Shown: piece by piece, positions 55,120-64,000 of the stretch
Numbering within the stretch: the stretch's first letter is position 1
How the letters are laid out: each line of letters starts with the position of its first letter
Source of the DNA: Marinomonas sp. UCMA 3892
GTDB lineage: Bacteria; Pseudomonadota; Gammaproteobacteria; Pseudomonadales; Marinomonadaceae
Assembly (NCBI RefSeq): GCF_012726345.1
Contig: NZ_PTXN01000004.1
Location: 64,124-128,123, forward strand
Length of the DNA: 64,000 nucleotides
Reading direction: 5' to 3'
Notes under the pieces: model-generated
Databases searched by the model: none
Seen by the model: only the letters and a program-made list of their open reading frames with translations
Told to the model about the DNA's origin: nothing
Position numbers and translations under genes: made by a program

Positions 55120-56040
55120 ATGCTGACATTTATTTCAAAACGCATTTTAGAAGCCATTCCAACATTGTTGATTTTGATTACGGTTTCTTTTTTCTTAATG
55201 CACTCGGCTCCCGGCAGCCCATTCTCCAGCGAGCGTGCTTTACCCCCAGAAGTATTGGCAAATATTAACGCCAAATACCATTTAGATGAGCCGGTAATTA
55301 ACCAATATTTTTACTATCTTGGTGGCTTACTTCAAGGCGACCTAGGACCTTCTTTCCGTTATAAAGATTTCACTATCAACGAGCTGATTGCACAGAGTTT
55401 TCCCGTCTCTGCTGAGATCGGTATCTGGTCTTTTCTTGTTGCTCTACTCGTTGGTGTGGGTTGCGGAATTATCGCGGCACTGCGCCAAAACTCTTGGTTA
55501 GATTACAGTGTTATGGGCTTTGCAAACCTTGGTATCGTGCTGCCAAATTTTGTTTTGGCTCCTTTGTGTATCCTGTTTTTCTCTATTTATAACCATTGGT
55601 TACCGCCCGGTGGCTGGAATGGTGGAGCTTGGCCTTACTTAGTAATGCCTGTCATTGCCATGTCCACCAGCTACATTGCGCAAATCGCACGTATTACTCG
55701 TGGCAGCATGATTGAAACCATGCATTCCAACTTTATTCGTACTGCGCGAGCCAAAGGCTTGCCGAAATATCGAATTATTTTCCAGCATGCTTTACGCCCA
55801 GCTATGCTGCCGGTTATTTCCTATCTGGGTCCTGCGTTCGTCGGCATCGTGACAGGTTCTGTGATTGTCGATGTGTACTTTGGTACTGGCGGTATTGGTC
55901 AGCACTTTATTAATGGCGCATTGAATCGCGACTACTCCATGGTCATGGGCGTCACCATTTTGGTAGGTACATTAACGATACTATTCAATGCGGTTGTCGA
56001 TATTTTATACGCTGTTATTGATCCAAAAATTCGCTACTAA
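55120..56040 (+). CDS. oppB: Oligopeptide ABC transporter permease OppB
   Basis: 306 residues, six membrane helices. N-terminal FISKRILEAIPTLLILITV and periplasmic PGSPF...AKYHLDEPVINQYFYYL are typical of OppB; EAA loop RTARAKGLPKYRIIFQHALRPA. Pairs with OppC. Confidence 0.96.
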   Translation: MLTFISKRILEAIPTLLILITVSFFLMHSAPGSPFSSERALPPEVLANINAKYHLDEPVINQYFYYLGGLLQGDLGPSFRYKDFTINELIAQSFPVSAEIGIWSFLVALLVGVGCGIIAALRQNSWLDYSVMGFANLGIVLPNFVLAPLCILFFSIYNHWLPPGGWNGGAWPYLVMPVIAMSTSYIAQIARITRGSMIETMHSNFIRTARAKGLPKYRIIFQHALRPAMLPVISYLGPAFVGIVTGSVIVDVYFGTGGIGQHFINGALNRDYSMVMGVTILVGTLTILFNAVVDILYAVIDPKIRY

Positions 56041-56052
56041 GGCCGTACTATT

Positions 56053-56979
56053 ATGATTACTACAAAAGACAAAATTCAGGCCGTCGAACAATTCGCCGAA
56101 AAAGTGGTTGAAGTCGAAGGTCGCAGTTTATGGCAAGACGCTCGTCGTCGATTTTTTTCTAACCATGCCGCTGTAACCAGCTTAATTGTACTCGCCATTA
56201 TTACGGCAATTGCTTTGATAGGCCCGTTTTTCAGCCAATGGAATTACGACGATATCGACTGGGAAGCACTATCTGATATTTCTACTTTGGGCCGCCCAAA
56301 CATTGAAAACGGTCATTACTTTGGTACCGACACTCTAGGCCGCGATATTTTTGTTCGTACCATGCAAGGCGGGCAAATCTCTCTATTGGTCGGCATCATG
56401 GGCAGCGCGGTAGCTATTGTAATAGGTACCCTTTACGGCGCAGCATCGGGGTACATTGGTGGACGCGTTGACAGTATAATGATGCGTTTCTTGGAGATTT
56501 TGAACTCCTTCCCTTTCATGTTTTTCGTAATCATTTTGATGACTTTGTTTGGTCGTCATATCTTCTTGATCTTCGTCGCCATTGGCGCAATTTCTTGGCT
56601 CGACATGGCGCGGATCGTACGCGGTCAGACCTTAAGCTTGAAAAACAAAGAATACATCGAAGCGGCTTACGCTTGTGGTGTCTCTACACCAAAAATCATC
56701 TTGCGCCACATTGTGCCAAACGTACTAGGCATCGTGGTTGTTTATGCCACGTTGTTGGTACCGAATATGATTTTGCTTGAGTCTTTTATCAGCTTCTTAG
56801 GACTCGGTGTCCAAGAACCGATGACCAGCTGGGGCGCGTTGATTTCTGAAGGCGCTCAGAACATGGAAATTGCCATTTGGCAATTAGCTTGGCCTCTTGG
56901 TTTCCTAGTTGTGACTCTGTTTTGTTTTAACTTCCTCGGCGATGGCTTACGCGATGCGCTTGATCCAAAAGACCGCTAA
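56053..56979 (+). CDS. oppC: Oligopeptide ABC transporter permease OppC
   Basis: 308 residues with six membrane helices. Signature HYFGTDTLGRDIFVRTMQGGQ and EAA loop EAAYACGVSTPKIILRHIVPN. Starts 12 bases after oppB. Forms the translocation channel with OppB. Confidence 0.96.
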   Translation: MITTKDKIQAVEQFAEKVVEVEGRSLWQDARRRFFSNHAAVTSLIVLAIITAIALIGPFFSQWNYDDIDWEALSDISTLGRPNIENGHYFGTDTLGRDIFVRTMQGGQISLLVGIMGSAVAIVIGTLYGAASGYIGGRVDSIMMRFLEILNSFPFMFFVIILMTLFGRHIFLIFVAIGAISWLDMARIVRGQTLSLKNKEYIEAAYACGVSTPKIILRHIVPNVLGIVVVYATLLVPNMILLESFISFLGLGVQEPMTSWGALISEGAQNMEIAIWQLAWPLGFLVVTLFCFNFLGDGLRDALDPKDR

Positions 56980-56988
56980 GGAGATTTT

Positions 56989-57978
56989 ATGAGCTTATCA
57001 AATTCTAAAAATTTGTTAGAAGTTAATAACTTACGCGTTAACTTCAGAACACCAGATGGTCTTGTGACTGCGGTAAATGATCTGAACTTTACCTTGGCGC
57101 AAGGCGAAACTCTCGGTATCGTGGGTGAATCTGGTTCTGGTAAAAGCCAAACGGCATTTGCCCTTATGGGCTTGTTGGCAGGCAATGGCATTATTGAAGG
57201 GGAAGCACGCTTTAACGAGCAAAACATTCTGACCCTGAATGAAAAAGCCATGAACCGCATCCGCTCCAAAGAAATTGCGATGATTTTCCAAGATCCAATG
57301 ACGTCATTGAATCCTTATATGAAAGTCGGCAAACAGCTGATGGAAGTCTTAATGCTGCACAAAGGTATGAGCAAAGCCGAAGCGTTTGAAGCATCGGTTA
57401 AAATGCTTGATGCCGTGAAGATGCCTGAAGCACGCAAACGCATGAACATGTATCCACATGAGTTTTCTGGCGGTATGAGACAGCGTGTGATGATCGCTAT
57501 GGCTTTGTTGTGCCAACCGAAACTCTTGATTGCGGATGAGCCAACCACCGCTCTAGACGTGACGGTACAAGCACAGATTCTCACCTTGCTGAACGAGTTA
57601 AAAGACGACTTCAATACTTCCATCATTATGATTACTCATGATTTGGGCGTGGTCGCAGGCTTATGCGACAAAGTACTGGTTATGTATGCCGGACAAACCA
57701 TGGAATACGGCACAGCAGAAGACGTGTTTTATCGCCCTACCCATCCGTATACTCAAGGTTTGTTAAAAGCGATTCCACGCCTAGATGCCGATGACGAGAA
57801 GCTATCAACCATTCCGGGTAATCCACCAAACCTGTTACAGATGCCATCTGGTTGCCCGTTCCAAGCCCGTTGTGAGTTTGCTAAAGATCGCTGTGGTGAA
57901 AGCATGCCACCGCTTGAAGAATATGCACCGGGCCAACTACGAGCTTGTCATAAATCCGTTGATGGATGGGTCGTCTAA
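56989..57978 (+). CDS. oppD: Oligopeptide ABC transporter ATPase OppD
   Basis: 329 residues. Walker A GESGSGKSQ, Q-loop MIFQDPMTSLNPYMKVG, ABC signature FSGGMRQRVMIAMAL, Walker B LLIADEPTTALDVTVQ and the C-terminal OppD domain with cysteine pattern GCPFQARCEFAKDRC that binds a 4Fe-4S cluster in Opp/Dpp ATPases. Ends in TAATG with oppF. Confidence 0.97.
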   Translation: MSLSNSKNLLEVNNLRVNFRTPDGLVTAVNDLNFTLAQGETLGIVGESGSGKSQTAFALMGLLAGNGIIEGEARFNEQNILTLNEKAMNRIRSKEIAMIFQDPMTSLNPYMKVGKQLMEVLMLHKGMSKAEAFEASVKMLDAVKMPEARKRMNMYPHEFSGGMRQRVMIAMALLCQPKLLIADEPTTALDVTVQAQILTLLNELKDDFNTSIIMITHDLGVVAGLCDKVLVMYAGQTMEYGTAEDVFYRPTHPYTQGLLKAIPRLDADDEKLSTIPGNPPNLLQMPSGCPFQARCEFAKDRCGESMPPLEEYAPGQLRACHKSVDGWVV

Positions 57979-58979
57979 TGAACACCGAAAATAACATCTT
58001 AATGGAAGTGAATAACTTAAAAGTTCACTTCAATATCAAGTCTGACAATGCATGGCCATGGGAAAAAGGCCAAGCACTAAAAGCCGTGGATGGCGTTAAT
58101 TTAACTATTTATGCTGGGGAAACTCTCGGTGTAGTAGGCGAATCTGGTTGTGGTAAATCCACACTGGCACGCGCTTTACTTCGCCTTGTTCCAATTACCG
58201 AAGGCAATGTGGTTTGGCTTGGACAAGATCTGACGGATCTAGACAAAAAACAAATGCGCGACAAACGCCAAGAGCTACAAATGATCTTTCAAGATCCATT
58301 GGCATCTCTTGACCCTCGTATGACAGTAGGCGATATCATTGCGGAGCCACTTAAAACCTTTCGCCCAGAACTATCAAAAGAAGCCGTAAAAACTGAAGTT
58401 CGTAACATAATGGATCGCGTGGGGTTATTGCCTAACGTGATTAACCGTTATCCTCATGAATTTTCTGGTGGCCAGTGTCAGCGTATCGGCATTGCTCGTG
58501 CCCTGATTCTTAAACCCAAATTAGTGGTGTGTGATGAGCCAGTATCGGCTCTGGATGTGTCGATTCAAGCTCAGGTCGTAAACCTGCTAAAAGAGCTACA
58601 AGCGGAAATGGGCTTGTCTTTGGTGTTTATTGCTCACGATTTGAGTGTGGTAAAACACATTTCAGATCGCGTATTGGTGATGTACTTGGGCAATGCGGTC
58701 GAGTTAGCTAGTAAACGCGCCCTGTACGAAAACCCTCAGCACCCATACACCAAAGCCTTACTATCTGCGGTGCCAGTACCTGATCCAAAAGTAGAACGTG
58801 GCAAAAAAATCCAGTTATTAACGGGAGACTTACCCTCTCCGATCAGCCCACCATCTGGTTGTGTTTTCCGTACGCGTTGCCCCCATGCAAATGAAGGTTG
58901 CGCGCAACAAAAACCGACTTTACAAGTGTTATCGAATGAGCACCAAGCCGCATGCTCACGTCTTGCTGACATAACTTAA
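57978..58979 (+). CDS. oppF: Oligopeptide ABC transporter ATPase OppF
   Basis: 333 residues from ATG 57978 (MNTENNILMEV), which overlaps the oppD stop by one base; a start at 57966 is also possible. Walker A GESGCGKST, signature FSGGQCQRIGIARAL, Walker B LVVCDEPVSALDVSIQ and C-terminal cysteines in GCVFRTRCPHANEGC. Second ATPase of the peptide importer. Confidence 0.96.
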   Translation: MNTENNILMEVNNLKVHFNIKSDNAWPWEKGQALKAVDGVNLTIYAGETLGVVGESGCGKSTLARALLRLVPITEGNVVWLGQDLTDLDKKQMRDKRQELQMIFQDPLASLDPRMTVGDIIAEPLKTFRPELSKEAVKTEVRNIMDRVGLLPNVINRYPHEFSGGQCQRIGIARALILKPKLVVCDEPVSALDVSIQAQVVNLLKELQAEMGLSLVFIAHDLSVVKHISDRVLVMYLGNAVELASKRALYENPQHPYTKALLSAVPVPDPKVERGKKIQLLTGDLPSPISPPSGCVFRTRCPHANEGCAQQKPTLQVLSNEHQAACSRLADIT

Positions 58980-59015
58980 TACATCTATTAAGTACGAAGA
59001 AGATACAGGCAAAAC

Positions 59016-59069
59016 CAATTAAGCTGTTTTGAGGTTTCTCAATTAAGAGCACCAAAAACAGCTTAATTG
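59016..59069. repeat. Inverted repeat after oppF
   Basis: Perfect 15-bp arms CAATTAAGCTGTTTT and AAAACAGCTTAATTG separated by 24 bases. It could terminate the opp operon, although no T run follows; the long loop and AT-rich arms may also suggest a regulatory element. Confidence 0.6.
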
Positions 59070-59181
59070 TCTATAAAACCCGCTATTCTTTCATTTCAAA
59101 GCGAGTATTCATCACACAAGTTCATATTTTTGTCTATCATAGAGTAAAAATCAGTCAAGCAACTAAGTTAGGCTCTTATTC

Positions 59182-59709
59182 ATGCGTTTATACTCTTTCT
59201 ATACAAATCTAAATCCTCTTGTATTACTGTTGTTAGGTGTTATTTCTATTGCGTCCTACGCAGCGGATAAACCTAAAGGTAGAGTAATACTGACTGTATC
59301 TGGGGCGATTAATACTTCAAATTCAGAGCAGGAATTGGCTTTTGATTTAGCCATGTTAGAGACTTTGCCACAATATTTCATAACTACTCATAATCCATGG
59401 ACAAAAGGTAGTCATACTTACCAAGGCTTTTCTGCCGTGGACCTATTAAAACAGTTAGGCAGTACAGCCACATTTTTACAGGTTACCGCTCTTAATGAGT
59501 ACATGACTGAAATCCCCCTTAGTGACTTTACGGAAAACGGCGCGATTTTAGCAACTCATCTAGACGGAAAGCCGATGAGTGTTAGGAATCTCGGTCCTAT
59601 TATGGTGATCTATCCATTCGATGAACGTGAAGAGCTTAAATCAGAGATGTATTATGGTCGCTCCATCTGGCAAATTGATCGCATCAAAGCTGTTGTGGTA
59701 ACGGAGTAA
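59182..59709 (+). CDS. Periplasmic sulfite-oxidase-fold protein (molybdopterin-domain-like)
   Basis: 175 residues with a signal peptide (ends SYAADKPKG). The body resembles the oxidoreductase molybdopterin-binding (sulfite-oxidase-like) domain: ILTVSGAINT, HTYQGFSAVDLLKQLG, VTALNEYMTEIP, DGKPMSVRNLGPIMVIYPFDE and WQIDRIKAVVV. The usual Mo-binding cysteine is absent; no Cys is seen in the mature part, so it is probably a ligand- or partner-binding domain, not an enzyme. It precedes the kinase-like gene by 2 bases, making a sensory role likely. Confidence 0.75.
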   Translation: MRLYSFYTNLNPLVLLLLGVISIASYAADKPKGRVILTVSGAINTSNSEQELAFDLAMLETLPQYFITTHNPWTKGSHTYQGFSAVDLLKQLGSTATFLQVTALNEYMTEIPLSDFTENGAILATHLDGKPMSVRNLGPIMVIYPFDEREELKSEMYYGRSIWQIDRIKAVVVTE

Positions 59710-59711
59710 AA

Positions 59712-61556
59712 ATGGAGCGCTTGTTTAAAGGAAATACTTGGCTATCCAAATTCAAGCTATGGGTCCTGTATGGCTTTATAGCTTTTATTATTGCCATCAC
59801 CATTGCTGTATTCGGCATTATCACTTACACCAGTGATAGCTCAAAAAACAACAGTCGGCGCGTTTTTGAAAGCTCTTTATGGAACACTCTACAACTGCAA
59901 ATACAGTCATATCGTTTTCTCAATTACTTAATAGCATTAAAAGATAGCGATTACCCTCTGAACGGCAATGCCTTTTTTGAATATGACTTACTAATGAGTC
60001 GCGTAGATTTGCTTAGACAAGGCGATGTTGGCTCTCTGATTCGCACTTTTGAAGGCGGACGTACCACCAGACTGTTAAATATTATTAACGGCGAGTTAGA
60101 GTTACTCAGTTTCAATTTATCTAAAATAGAAAGTGGCGATACTTCCTATCTACCAGATTTAATTGAACGTATTCAACGTATCGAAGATCAAATTAATGAA
60201 TTTGTCACGTTAGTAAACAAAGGTAGCAATGAGTTCATCAGTAACCAACATCAAGCATTGCAGAAAAATCTAGATCATATACAACTGCTCTCAATGGCAC
60301 TGTTAGCCTGTTTACTTTGCTTATGCTTTTTTACCATAAAAGGGTTAACTGAACTCAAAAATGTCATTAGGCGTAATGAAGAACTACAATTAGATATCCA
60401 AGCGGTTAATGAAGATAAAGCCCATTTACTTTCCTTCGTGAACCAAGAAATACGCTCCCCCATAAATGCTATTTTAGGAACCGCTAAAACACTAAATGGT
60501 GCAACGTCAAAAAGTGACATAGAGGTGCTATCAAAGCATATTGACGAATCAGGTCATCAATTACTGCAAACTATAGAAATGCTCTCAGACTTAGCATTAA
60601 TTGATGCCAAGCAGCTAACACTTAACCCAACGACCGAGTGCTTACAAAAGAGTATTGAAGATTGCCTTGCTATTTTTGAGCCTCAGATGACTCGAAAAAA
60701 CCTACAAAGCATCCTCTATATCGACCCTCTTTTGCCCAAAGATATCAGCCTAGATTTTATCAGGACGAAAGAAATCATTGTTGCGCTGCTGCAAAATGCC
60801 ATCACACATACGCCATCAGGTAGCATTAGTTTGCAAATTAGACCCTCAGCACTAAGTGCGCCTCAAATACCACTAGCTACAGATACAAAAGATATCCGAG
60901 TACTACAAATTGCCCTTAGAGACACAGGGCTAGGTATGCCAAGTGAGTTACAACAAAATCTAAGAGTAAACCCGTCTTTGCCTATGCAAAAAGAAGGACC
61001 GCTGCCCAGTAAAGTCGGCTTAAGTCTGGCGTTATGCCACAAATTGGTTTATCTAATGCAAGGTGAGATGCATTTTTCCTGCGCACCGCAAAAAGGCTGT
61101 GAATTTTGGGTAGATATACCTTTTTATGTTCCCAACGATTGCCCGTCGACAAAACAGCTAAACTACTTTCAATGCCAAGATCAAACACAAGCATTGATCA
61201 TTGAAACAGACATACATCTAGCTAAAATTATTAGTTTGCAGCTTACAGCATTTAATATCGACGCAGTTATTTCAAAAGATGGTAGCCTGCAAGAATACAA
61301 AAACTACGATATGGTTATTCTGGGTAATACTCCTAGATTCGAACGCGATGGCAATGATGCACTACAACAATGGAAAACAAAGTCATGCCCTATTCTTAGC
61401 TATCATCCTCAAGCGGTTAACAATCCAGAATACCAAATCATACCTTTACATTTTCCACTTACGCAGACCCAACTAGAGCCACTTCTTGCAGGCCTCTTTT
61501 CATCTCAAAAAACAGCATCCCAAGAAACATCGTCAAAGGCCCATAAAAATGATTGA
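59712..61556 (+). CDS. Histidine-kinase-like protein without phospho-accepting His, degenerate receiver
   Basis: 614 residues: membrane helix ~18-38, periplasmic region to ~190, second helix ~195-215, then a dimerisation helix with FVNQEIRSPINAIL, where the usual His-Glu is Gln-Glu, so no autophosphorylation is expected. The ATPase domain keeps LLQNAITHTPSG, DTGLGMP and a GLSLALC lid. The C-terminal receiver-like segment reads IIETDIH and MVILGN, where the acceptor Asp is Gly. It is probably a pseudokinase or signal-relay scaffold. The stop overlaps the HPt gene start by 8 bases. Confidence 0.85.
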   Translation: MERLFKGNTWLSKFKLWVLYGFIAFIIAITIAVFGIITYTSDSSKNNSRRVFESSLWNTLQLQIQSYRFLNYLIALKDSDYPLNGNAFFEYDLLMSRVDLLRQGDVGSLIRTFEGGRTTRLLNIINGELELLSFNLSKIESGDTSYLPDLIERIQRIEDQINEFVTLVNKGSNEFISNQHQALQKNLDHIQLLSMALLACLLCLCFFTIKGLTELKNVIRRNEELQLDIQAVNEDKAHLLSFVNQEIRSPINAILGTAKTLNGATSKSDIEVLSKHIDESGHQLLQTIEMLSDLALIDAKQLTLNPTTECLQKSIEDCLAIFEPQMTRKNLQSILYIDPLLPKDISLDFIRTKEIIVALLQNAITHTPSGSISLQIRPSALSAPQIPLATDTKDIRVLQIALRDTGLGMPSELQQNLRVNPSLPMQKEGPLPSKVGLSLALCHKLVYLMQGEMHFSCAPQKGCEFWVDIPFYVPNDCPSTKQLNYFQCQDQTQALIIETDIHLAKIISLQLTAFNIDAVISKDGSLQEYKNYDMVILGNTPRFERDGNDALQQWKTKSCPILSYHPQAVNNPEYQIIPLHFPLTQTQLEPLLAGLFSSQKTASQETSSKAHKND

Positions 61557-61881
61557 TCACGCCCATCTAGATTCTCTTATTCAGCTACTAGGAAAGGACA
61601 CAATTAACACAATACGCTTGGAGTTTGTTGACGACAGCAATGAAAAAATGGCGCAGCTCATGCAAGCTTGGGAAAAAAGAGACCATCAAGAATTGAAGCA
61701 AGTGAGTCATTCACTCAAGTCCGCCAGTTTAAATATGGCTATGCAGGTATTTGCTAAACAATGCCAGTTGATAGAAACAGCAGCAACACAGCATAGTGAA
61801 CAAGGTATGCAAGCCATCATCGATGGCCTGCCCGCCATTCATCAAGCATCATTAGACGAGCTTGAAGCGTACTTTTTATAA
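61549..61881 (+). CDS. Histidine-containing phosphotransfer (HPt) protein
   Basis: 110 residues from ATG 61549 (MIDHAHLDSLIQLLG); an upstream start at 61486 lies deep inside the kinase-like gene. Motif VSHSLKSASLNMAM contains the phospho-accepting His and the usual Lys three residues later, so phosphotransfer is possible. It is translationally coupled to a kinase-like gene that lacks its own His and acceptor Asp, so phosphate would have to come from elsewhere. Confidence 0.85.
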   Translation: MIDHAHLDSLIQLLGKDTINTIRLEFVDDSNEKMAQLMQAWEKRDHQELKQVSHSLKSASLNMAMQVFAKQCQLIETAATQHSEQGMQAIIDGLPAIHQASLDELEAYFL

Positions 61882-61897
61882 CAAAAATTTAACGCGG

Positions 61898-62398
61898 TTA
61901 AATTGACCAGCTAAAATCTGTAGCTTCAATAAAAGTCGCTACAAAAGACTCTAAACCGGCTTGGTCAACAGCAGAGAATCGACCTACTTTTGGGCTGTCC
62001 ATATCAAACACTGCGATCAGCTGGCCATTGACGACAACAGGGATGACAACTTCGCTAGCAGAGGCAGCATCACAAGCGATATGACCATCAAACGCATGTA
62101 CATCTTCAATTCGTTGAGTTTGCAAGGTAATTGCTGCCTTACCACATACACCGCGACCGAGTGGAATACGAGTACAAGCCACCTTACCCACGTACGGCCC
62201 AAGCACTAATTCTTCACCTCGAGCAAAATAGAACCCCGACCAATTCAGATCCGTTACGGTTTGCATAACAAACGCTGAAAATTGCGCAGCATTGCAGATA
62301 AAATCACGCTCTCCGCTTAACAAAGCTGCTAGTTGGATATTGAGTTCTTGATAAAACTCTTCAGAAGAGCCTGTAGAATGAGTTTCTATGGTAAACAT
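61898..62398 (-). CDS. msrC: Free methionine-(R)-sulfoxide reductase, GAF domain
   Basis: 166 residues, a single GAF domain. fRMsr signature: LVLGPYVGKVACTRIPLGRGVCGKA and VHAFDGHIACDAASASEVVIPV with the three cysteines that carry the catalytic cycle (about 84, 94, 118 in the family order). It reduces free Met-R-sulfoxide with thioredoxin. Single gene. Confidence 0.92.
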   Translation of the reverse strand: MFTIETHSTGSSEEFYQELNIQLAALLSGERDFICNAAQFSAFVMQTVTDLNWSGFYFARGEELVLGPYVGKVACTRIPLGRGVCGKAAITLQTQRIEDVHAFDGHIACDAASASEVVIPVVVNGQLIAVFDMDSPKVGRFSAVDQAGLESFVATFIEATDFSWSI

Positions 62399-62528
62399 CG
62401 TATTTCACACCAGTTAAAACGAAAAACTGATGATAGCAAAGTCAGTCGAATAGCCCACTAGAAAACAAGAAGAATTAATTCCGAAAGGATCAAAGAAGAC
62501 AAAATAAAAAAAGAGAGAATCAGGAAAA

Positions 62529-62567
62529 GTCGATCCCTTGGTTTTATAAACAAACCAAGGGATCGAC
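62529..62567 (-). terminator. Terminator after phoU
   Basis: Perfect 16-bp arms GTCGATCCCTTGGTTT and AAACCAAGGGATCGAC around a 7-base loop, 15 bases after the phoU stop on the minus strand; a T-rich tract follows a few bases farther in that direction. Confidence 0.8.
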
Positions 62568-62581
62568 AACAGCACCACTTA

Positions 62582-63292
62582 TTACTTTTTCATTTCTGCA
62601 GAAAGATCATTCACGTTCACATGACGAACATCGACGCCTTTCACCATGAAAATCAAATGCTGGCAAGTATGACGAGCATGATCGCCGATACGCTCTAAAG
62701 AACGTAATACCCAAATCACATTAATCACACGAGAAATACTGCGAGGGTCTTCCATCATATAGGTCACCAAAGAACGCATTGCGGTATTGTATTCTTGATC
62801 CACAGTTCGATCTTGTTTCGCCACCTTAATAGCCGCTTCGATGTCTAAACGCGCATAGGCATCTAAAGAATCATGAATCATGCGAGATACCATCTGACCG
62901 ATGCGATTAATCTCAACATAACCACGAGGAGATTCACCTTCATTGATCAGATTCAATGTCAGATTAGCTATTTTCTTCGCTTCATCGCCAATACGCTCTA
63001 ACTCACTCACCGCTTTACTAATCGACAAAACCATACGCAAATCAGATGCCGCAGGTTGGCGCTTAGCCAAGATACGACGGCACTCTTCGTCAATCAAACC
63101 ATCTAACTGATTTACCGTAGAATCTTGGTTTTTCACGTCTTCTGCTAAAGAGCCGTTCGCGTCTAATAAAGCCTGTACCGCATCTTGTACTTGGTTTTCA
63201 ACAACACCACCCATAGTCAAAAAGTGTTGGCGAAGCAGTTCCAGCTCATTGTTAAACTGCTGGGAAATATGATCCGTTGTTAATTCTTTCAT
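62582..63292 (-). CDS. phoU: Phosphate-signalling regulator PhoU
   Basis: 236 residues, two three-helix bundles with the conserved acidic motifs ELERIGDEAKKIANL and SLERIGDHARHTCQH that bind metal. PhoU connects the PstSCAB transporter with PhoR and represses the Pho response when phosphate is plentiful. Follows pstB by 14 bases. Belongs to the same circuit as phoB/phoR at 49-51 kb, though in a separate operon. Confidence 0.96.
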   Translation of the reverse strand: MKELTTDHISQQFNNELELLRQHFLTMGGVVENQVQDAVQALLDANGSLAEDVKNQDSTVNQLDGLIDEECRRILAKRQPAASDLRMVLSISKAVSELERIGDEAKKIANLTLNLINEGESPRGYVEINRIGQMVSRMIHDSLDAYARLDIEAAIKVAKQDRTVDQEYNTAMRSLVTYMMEDPRSISRVINVIWVLRSLERIGDHARHTCQHLIFMVKGVDVRHVNVNDLSAEMKK

Positions 63293-63306
63293 AATGCGTC
63301 CTCCGC

Positions 63307-64000
63307 CTAGCCGTAGCGGCCCGTGATGTAGTCTTCTGTTTGTTGTTTGCTTGGGTTAGTGAACAAAGTGTTCGTATCGCCAAACTCAATCAAATCACCC
63401 ATGTACATAAACGCTGTGTAATCAGATACGCGCGCTGCTTGCTGCATGTTGTGTGTCACAATCGCGATAGTGAACTCGTTTTTCAACTCATGAATCAACT
63501 CTTCGATCTTCAAGGTTGAAATAGGGTCCAACGCTGAAGCAGGCTCATCAAGCAATAGAACTTCTGGTTTTACCGCAACCGTACGAGCAATAACCAAACG
63601 CTGTTGCTGACCACCTGACATACCCAAAGCGCTTTCATGTAGACGATCTTTTACTTCGTCCCATAACGCCGCAGAACGAAGTGCCCATTCAACCGTTTCA
63701 TCAAGCAGACGCTTTTTGTTAATACCCTGAATACGAAGGCCATAAGCGACGTTTTCATAAATACTTTTGGGGAACGGGTTTGGCTTCTGGAACACCATGC
63801 CAACACGACGACGTAGCTCAGCAACGTCTGTGCCCTTAGCGTAGATATTCTCATCACGTAAGTTAAGCTCACCTGTAATACGGCAACCATCTACCAAATC
63901 ATTCATGCGGTTAAAACAACGTAATAACGTCGATTTACCACAACCAGAAGGTCCGATAAACGCAGTTACCTTCTTCTCTGGAATGATCATGTTCACACCT
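63307..64000 (-). CDS. pstB: Phosphate ABC transporter ATPase PstB, start cut by window edge
   Basis: The frame stays open to the right edge, so the first ~25-30 residues are outside. Visible: Walker [26 protein letters not shown], signature [15 protein letters not shown], Walker [14 protein letters not shown], and the end DYITGRYG. Energises phosphate uptake by PstSCA. An apparent start at 63996 (GTG) is only the first possible codon in the window and not the true start. Confidence 0.95.
   Translation of the reverse strand, partial: GVNMIIPEKKVTAFIGPSGCGKSTLLRCFNRMNDLVDGCRITGELNLRDENIYAKGTDVAELRRRVGMVFQKPNPFPKSIYENVAYGLRIQGINKKRLLDETVEWALRSAALWDEVKDRLHESALGMSGGQQQRLVIARTVAVKPEVLLLDEPASALDPISTLKIEELIHELKNEFTIAIVTHNMQQAARVSDYTAFMYMGDLIEFGDTNTLFTNPSKQQTEDYITGRYG

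Overview
The window looks like chromosomal DNA of a marine, low-to-moderate GC gammaproteobacterium. The core gene order (rph/yicC, gmk-rpoZ-spoT-ridA, oxyR-recG, ubiC-ubiA-phoB-phoR, phoU-pstB) and the close protein matches to Pseudomonas/Oceanospirillales families suggest a Marinomonas-like member of the Oceanospirillaceae. That assignment rests on family recall, not on a search. No rRNA, tRNA or CRISPR array was seen.

Layout. 1-2.3 kb: the tail of an unidentified larger gene, then three tandem copies of a lipoprotein gene (one broken by a 2-base slip, one preceded by a decayed copy of the upstream gene's tail), shaped like a toxin-tail/immunity array. 2.5-10.2 kb: ushA-like lipoprotein, a secreted protein, a periplasmic-binding-protein + GGDEF/EAL pair, then divergent rph and yicC. 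10.15-13.6 kb: a 3.4 kb insert bounded by 74-bp direct repeats that duplicate the yicC 3' end, carrying a PAP2 phosphatase, a Mu-type repressor with a four-half-site operator, and a lipoprotein; no integrase remains. 13.7-15.4 kb: a 7TM-DISM diguanylate cyclase.

15.5-24.7 kb is an accessory, defence-like island: a truncated ion-channel copy, an intact NaChBac-type sodium channel, a small entericidin-like lipoprotein, an antitoxin next to a decayed RelE/ParE toxin, a tightly overlapping three-gene operon (unrecognised 579-aa probably helical protein; 572-aa protein with a PD-(D/E)XK-like N-terminus; 522-aa Schlafen-AlbA_2/GHKL-ATPase/winged-helix protein), and HipBA. Two copies of a ~115-bp stem-loop repeat lie 7.1 kb apart, one in the control region of the three-gene operon. 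This operon is the best candidate for an undescribed system.

24.7-32.5 kb: a NimR/NimT-like regulator-exporter pair, a membrane protein, an AraC/GyrI-like regulator and a two-gene c-di-GMP signalling pair. 32.7-41.6 kb: housekeeping (gmk, rpoZ, spoT, ridA, SDR protein, oxyR, recG, HhH protein, lrp). 42.1-46.5 kb: aapJQMP general amino-acid ABC transporter behind a strong sigma-54 promoter match. 46.5-51.4 kb: HDOD protein, ubiC, ubiA, phoB, phoR. 51.4-53.0 kb: CheY-like regulator and cysZ. 53.4-59.0 kb: oppABCDF. 59.2-61.9 kb: a three-gene unit with a sulfite-oxidase-fold periplasmic protein, a histidine-kinase-like protein without its phospho-accepting His, and an intact HPt protein. 61.9-64 kb: msrC, phoU and the start-truncated pstB at the right edge. 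The Pho genes at 49-51 kb and 62-64 kb belong to one phosphate-starvation circuit.
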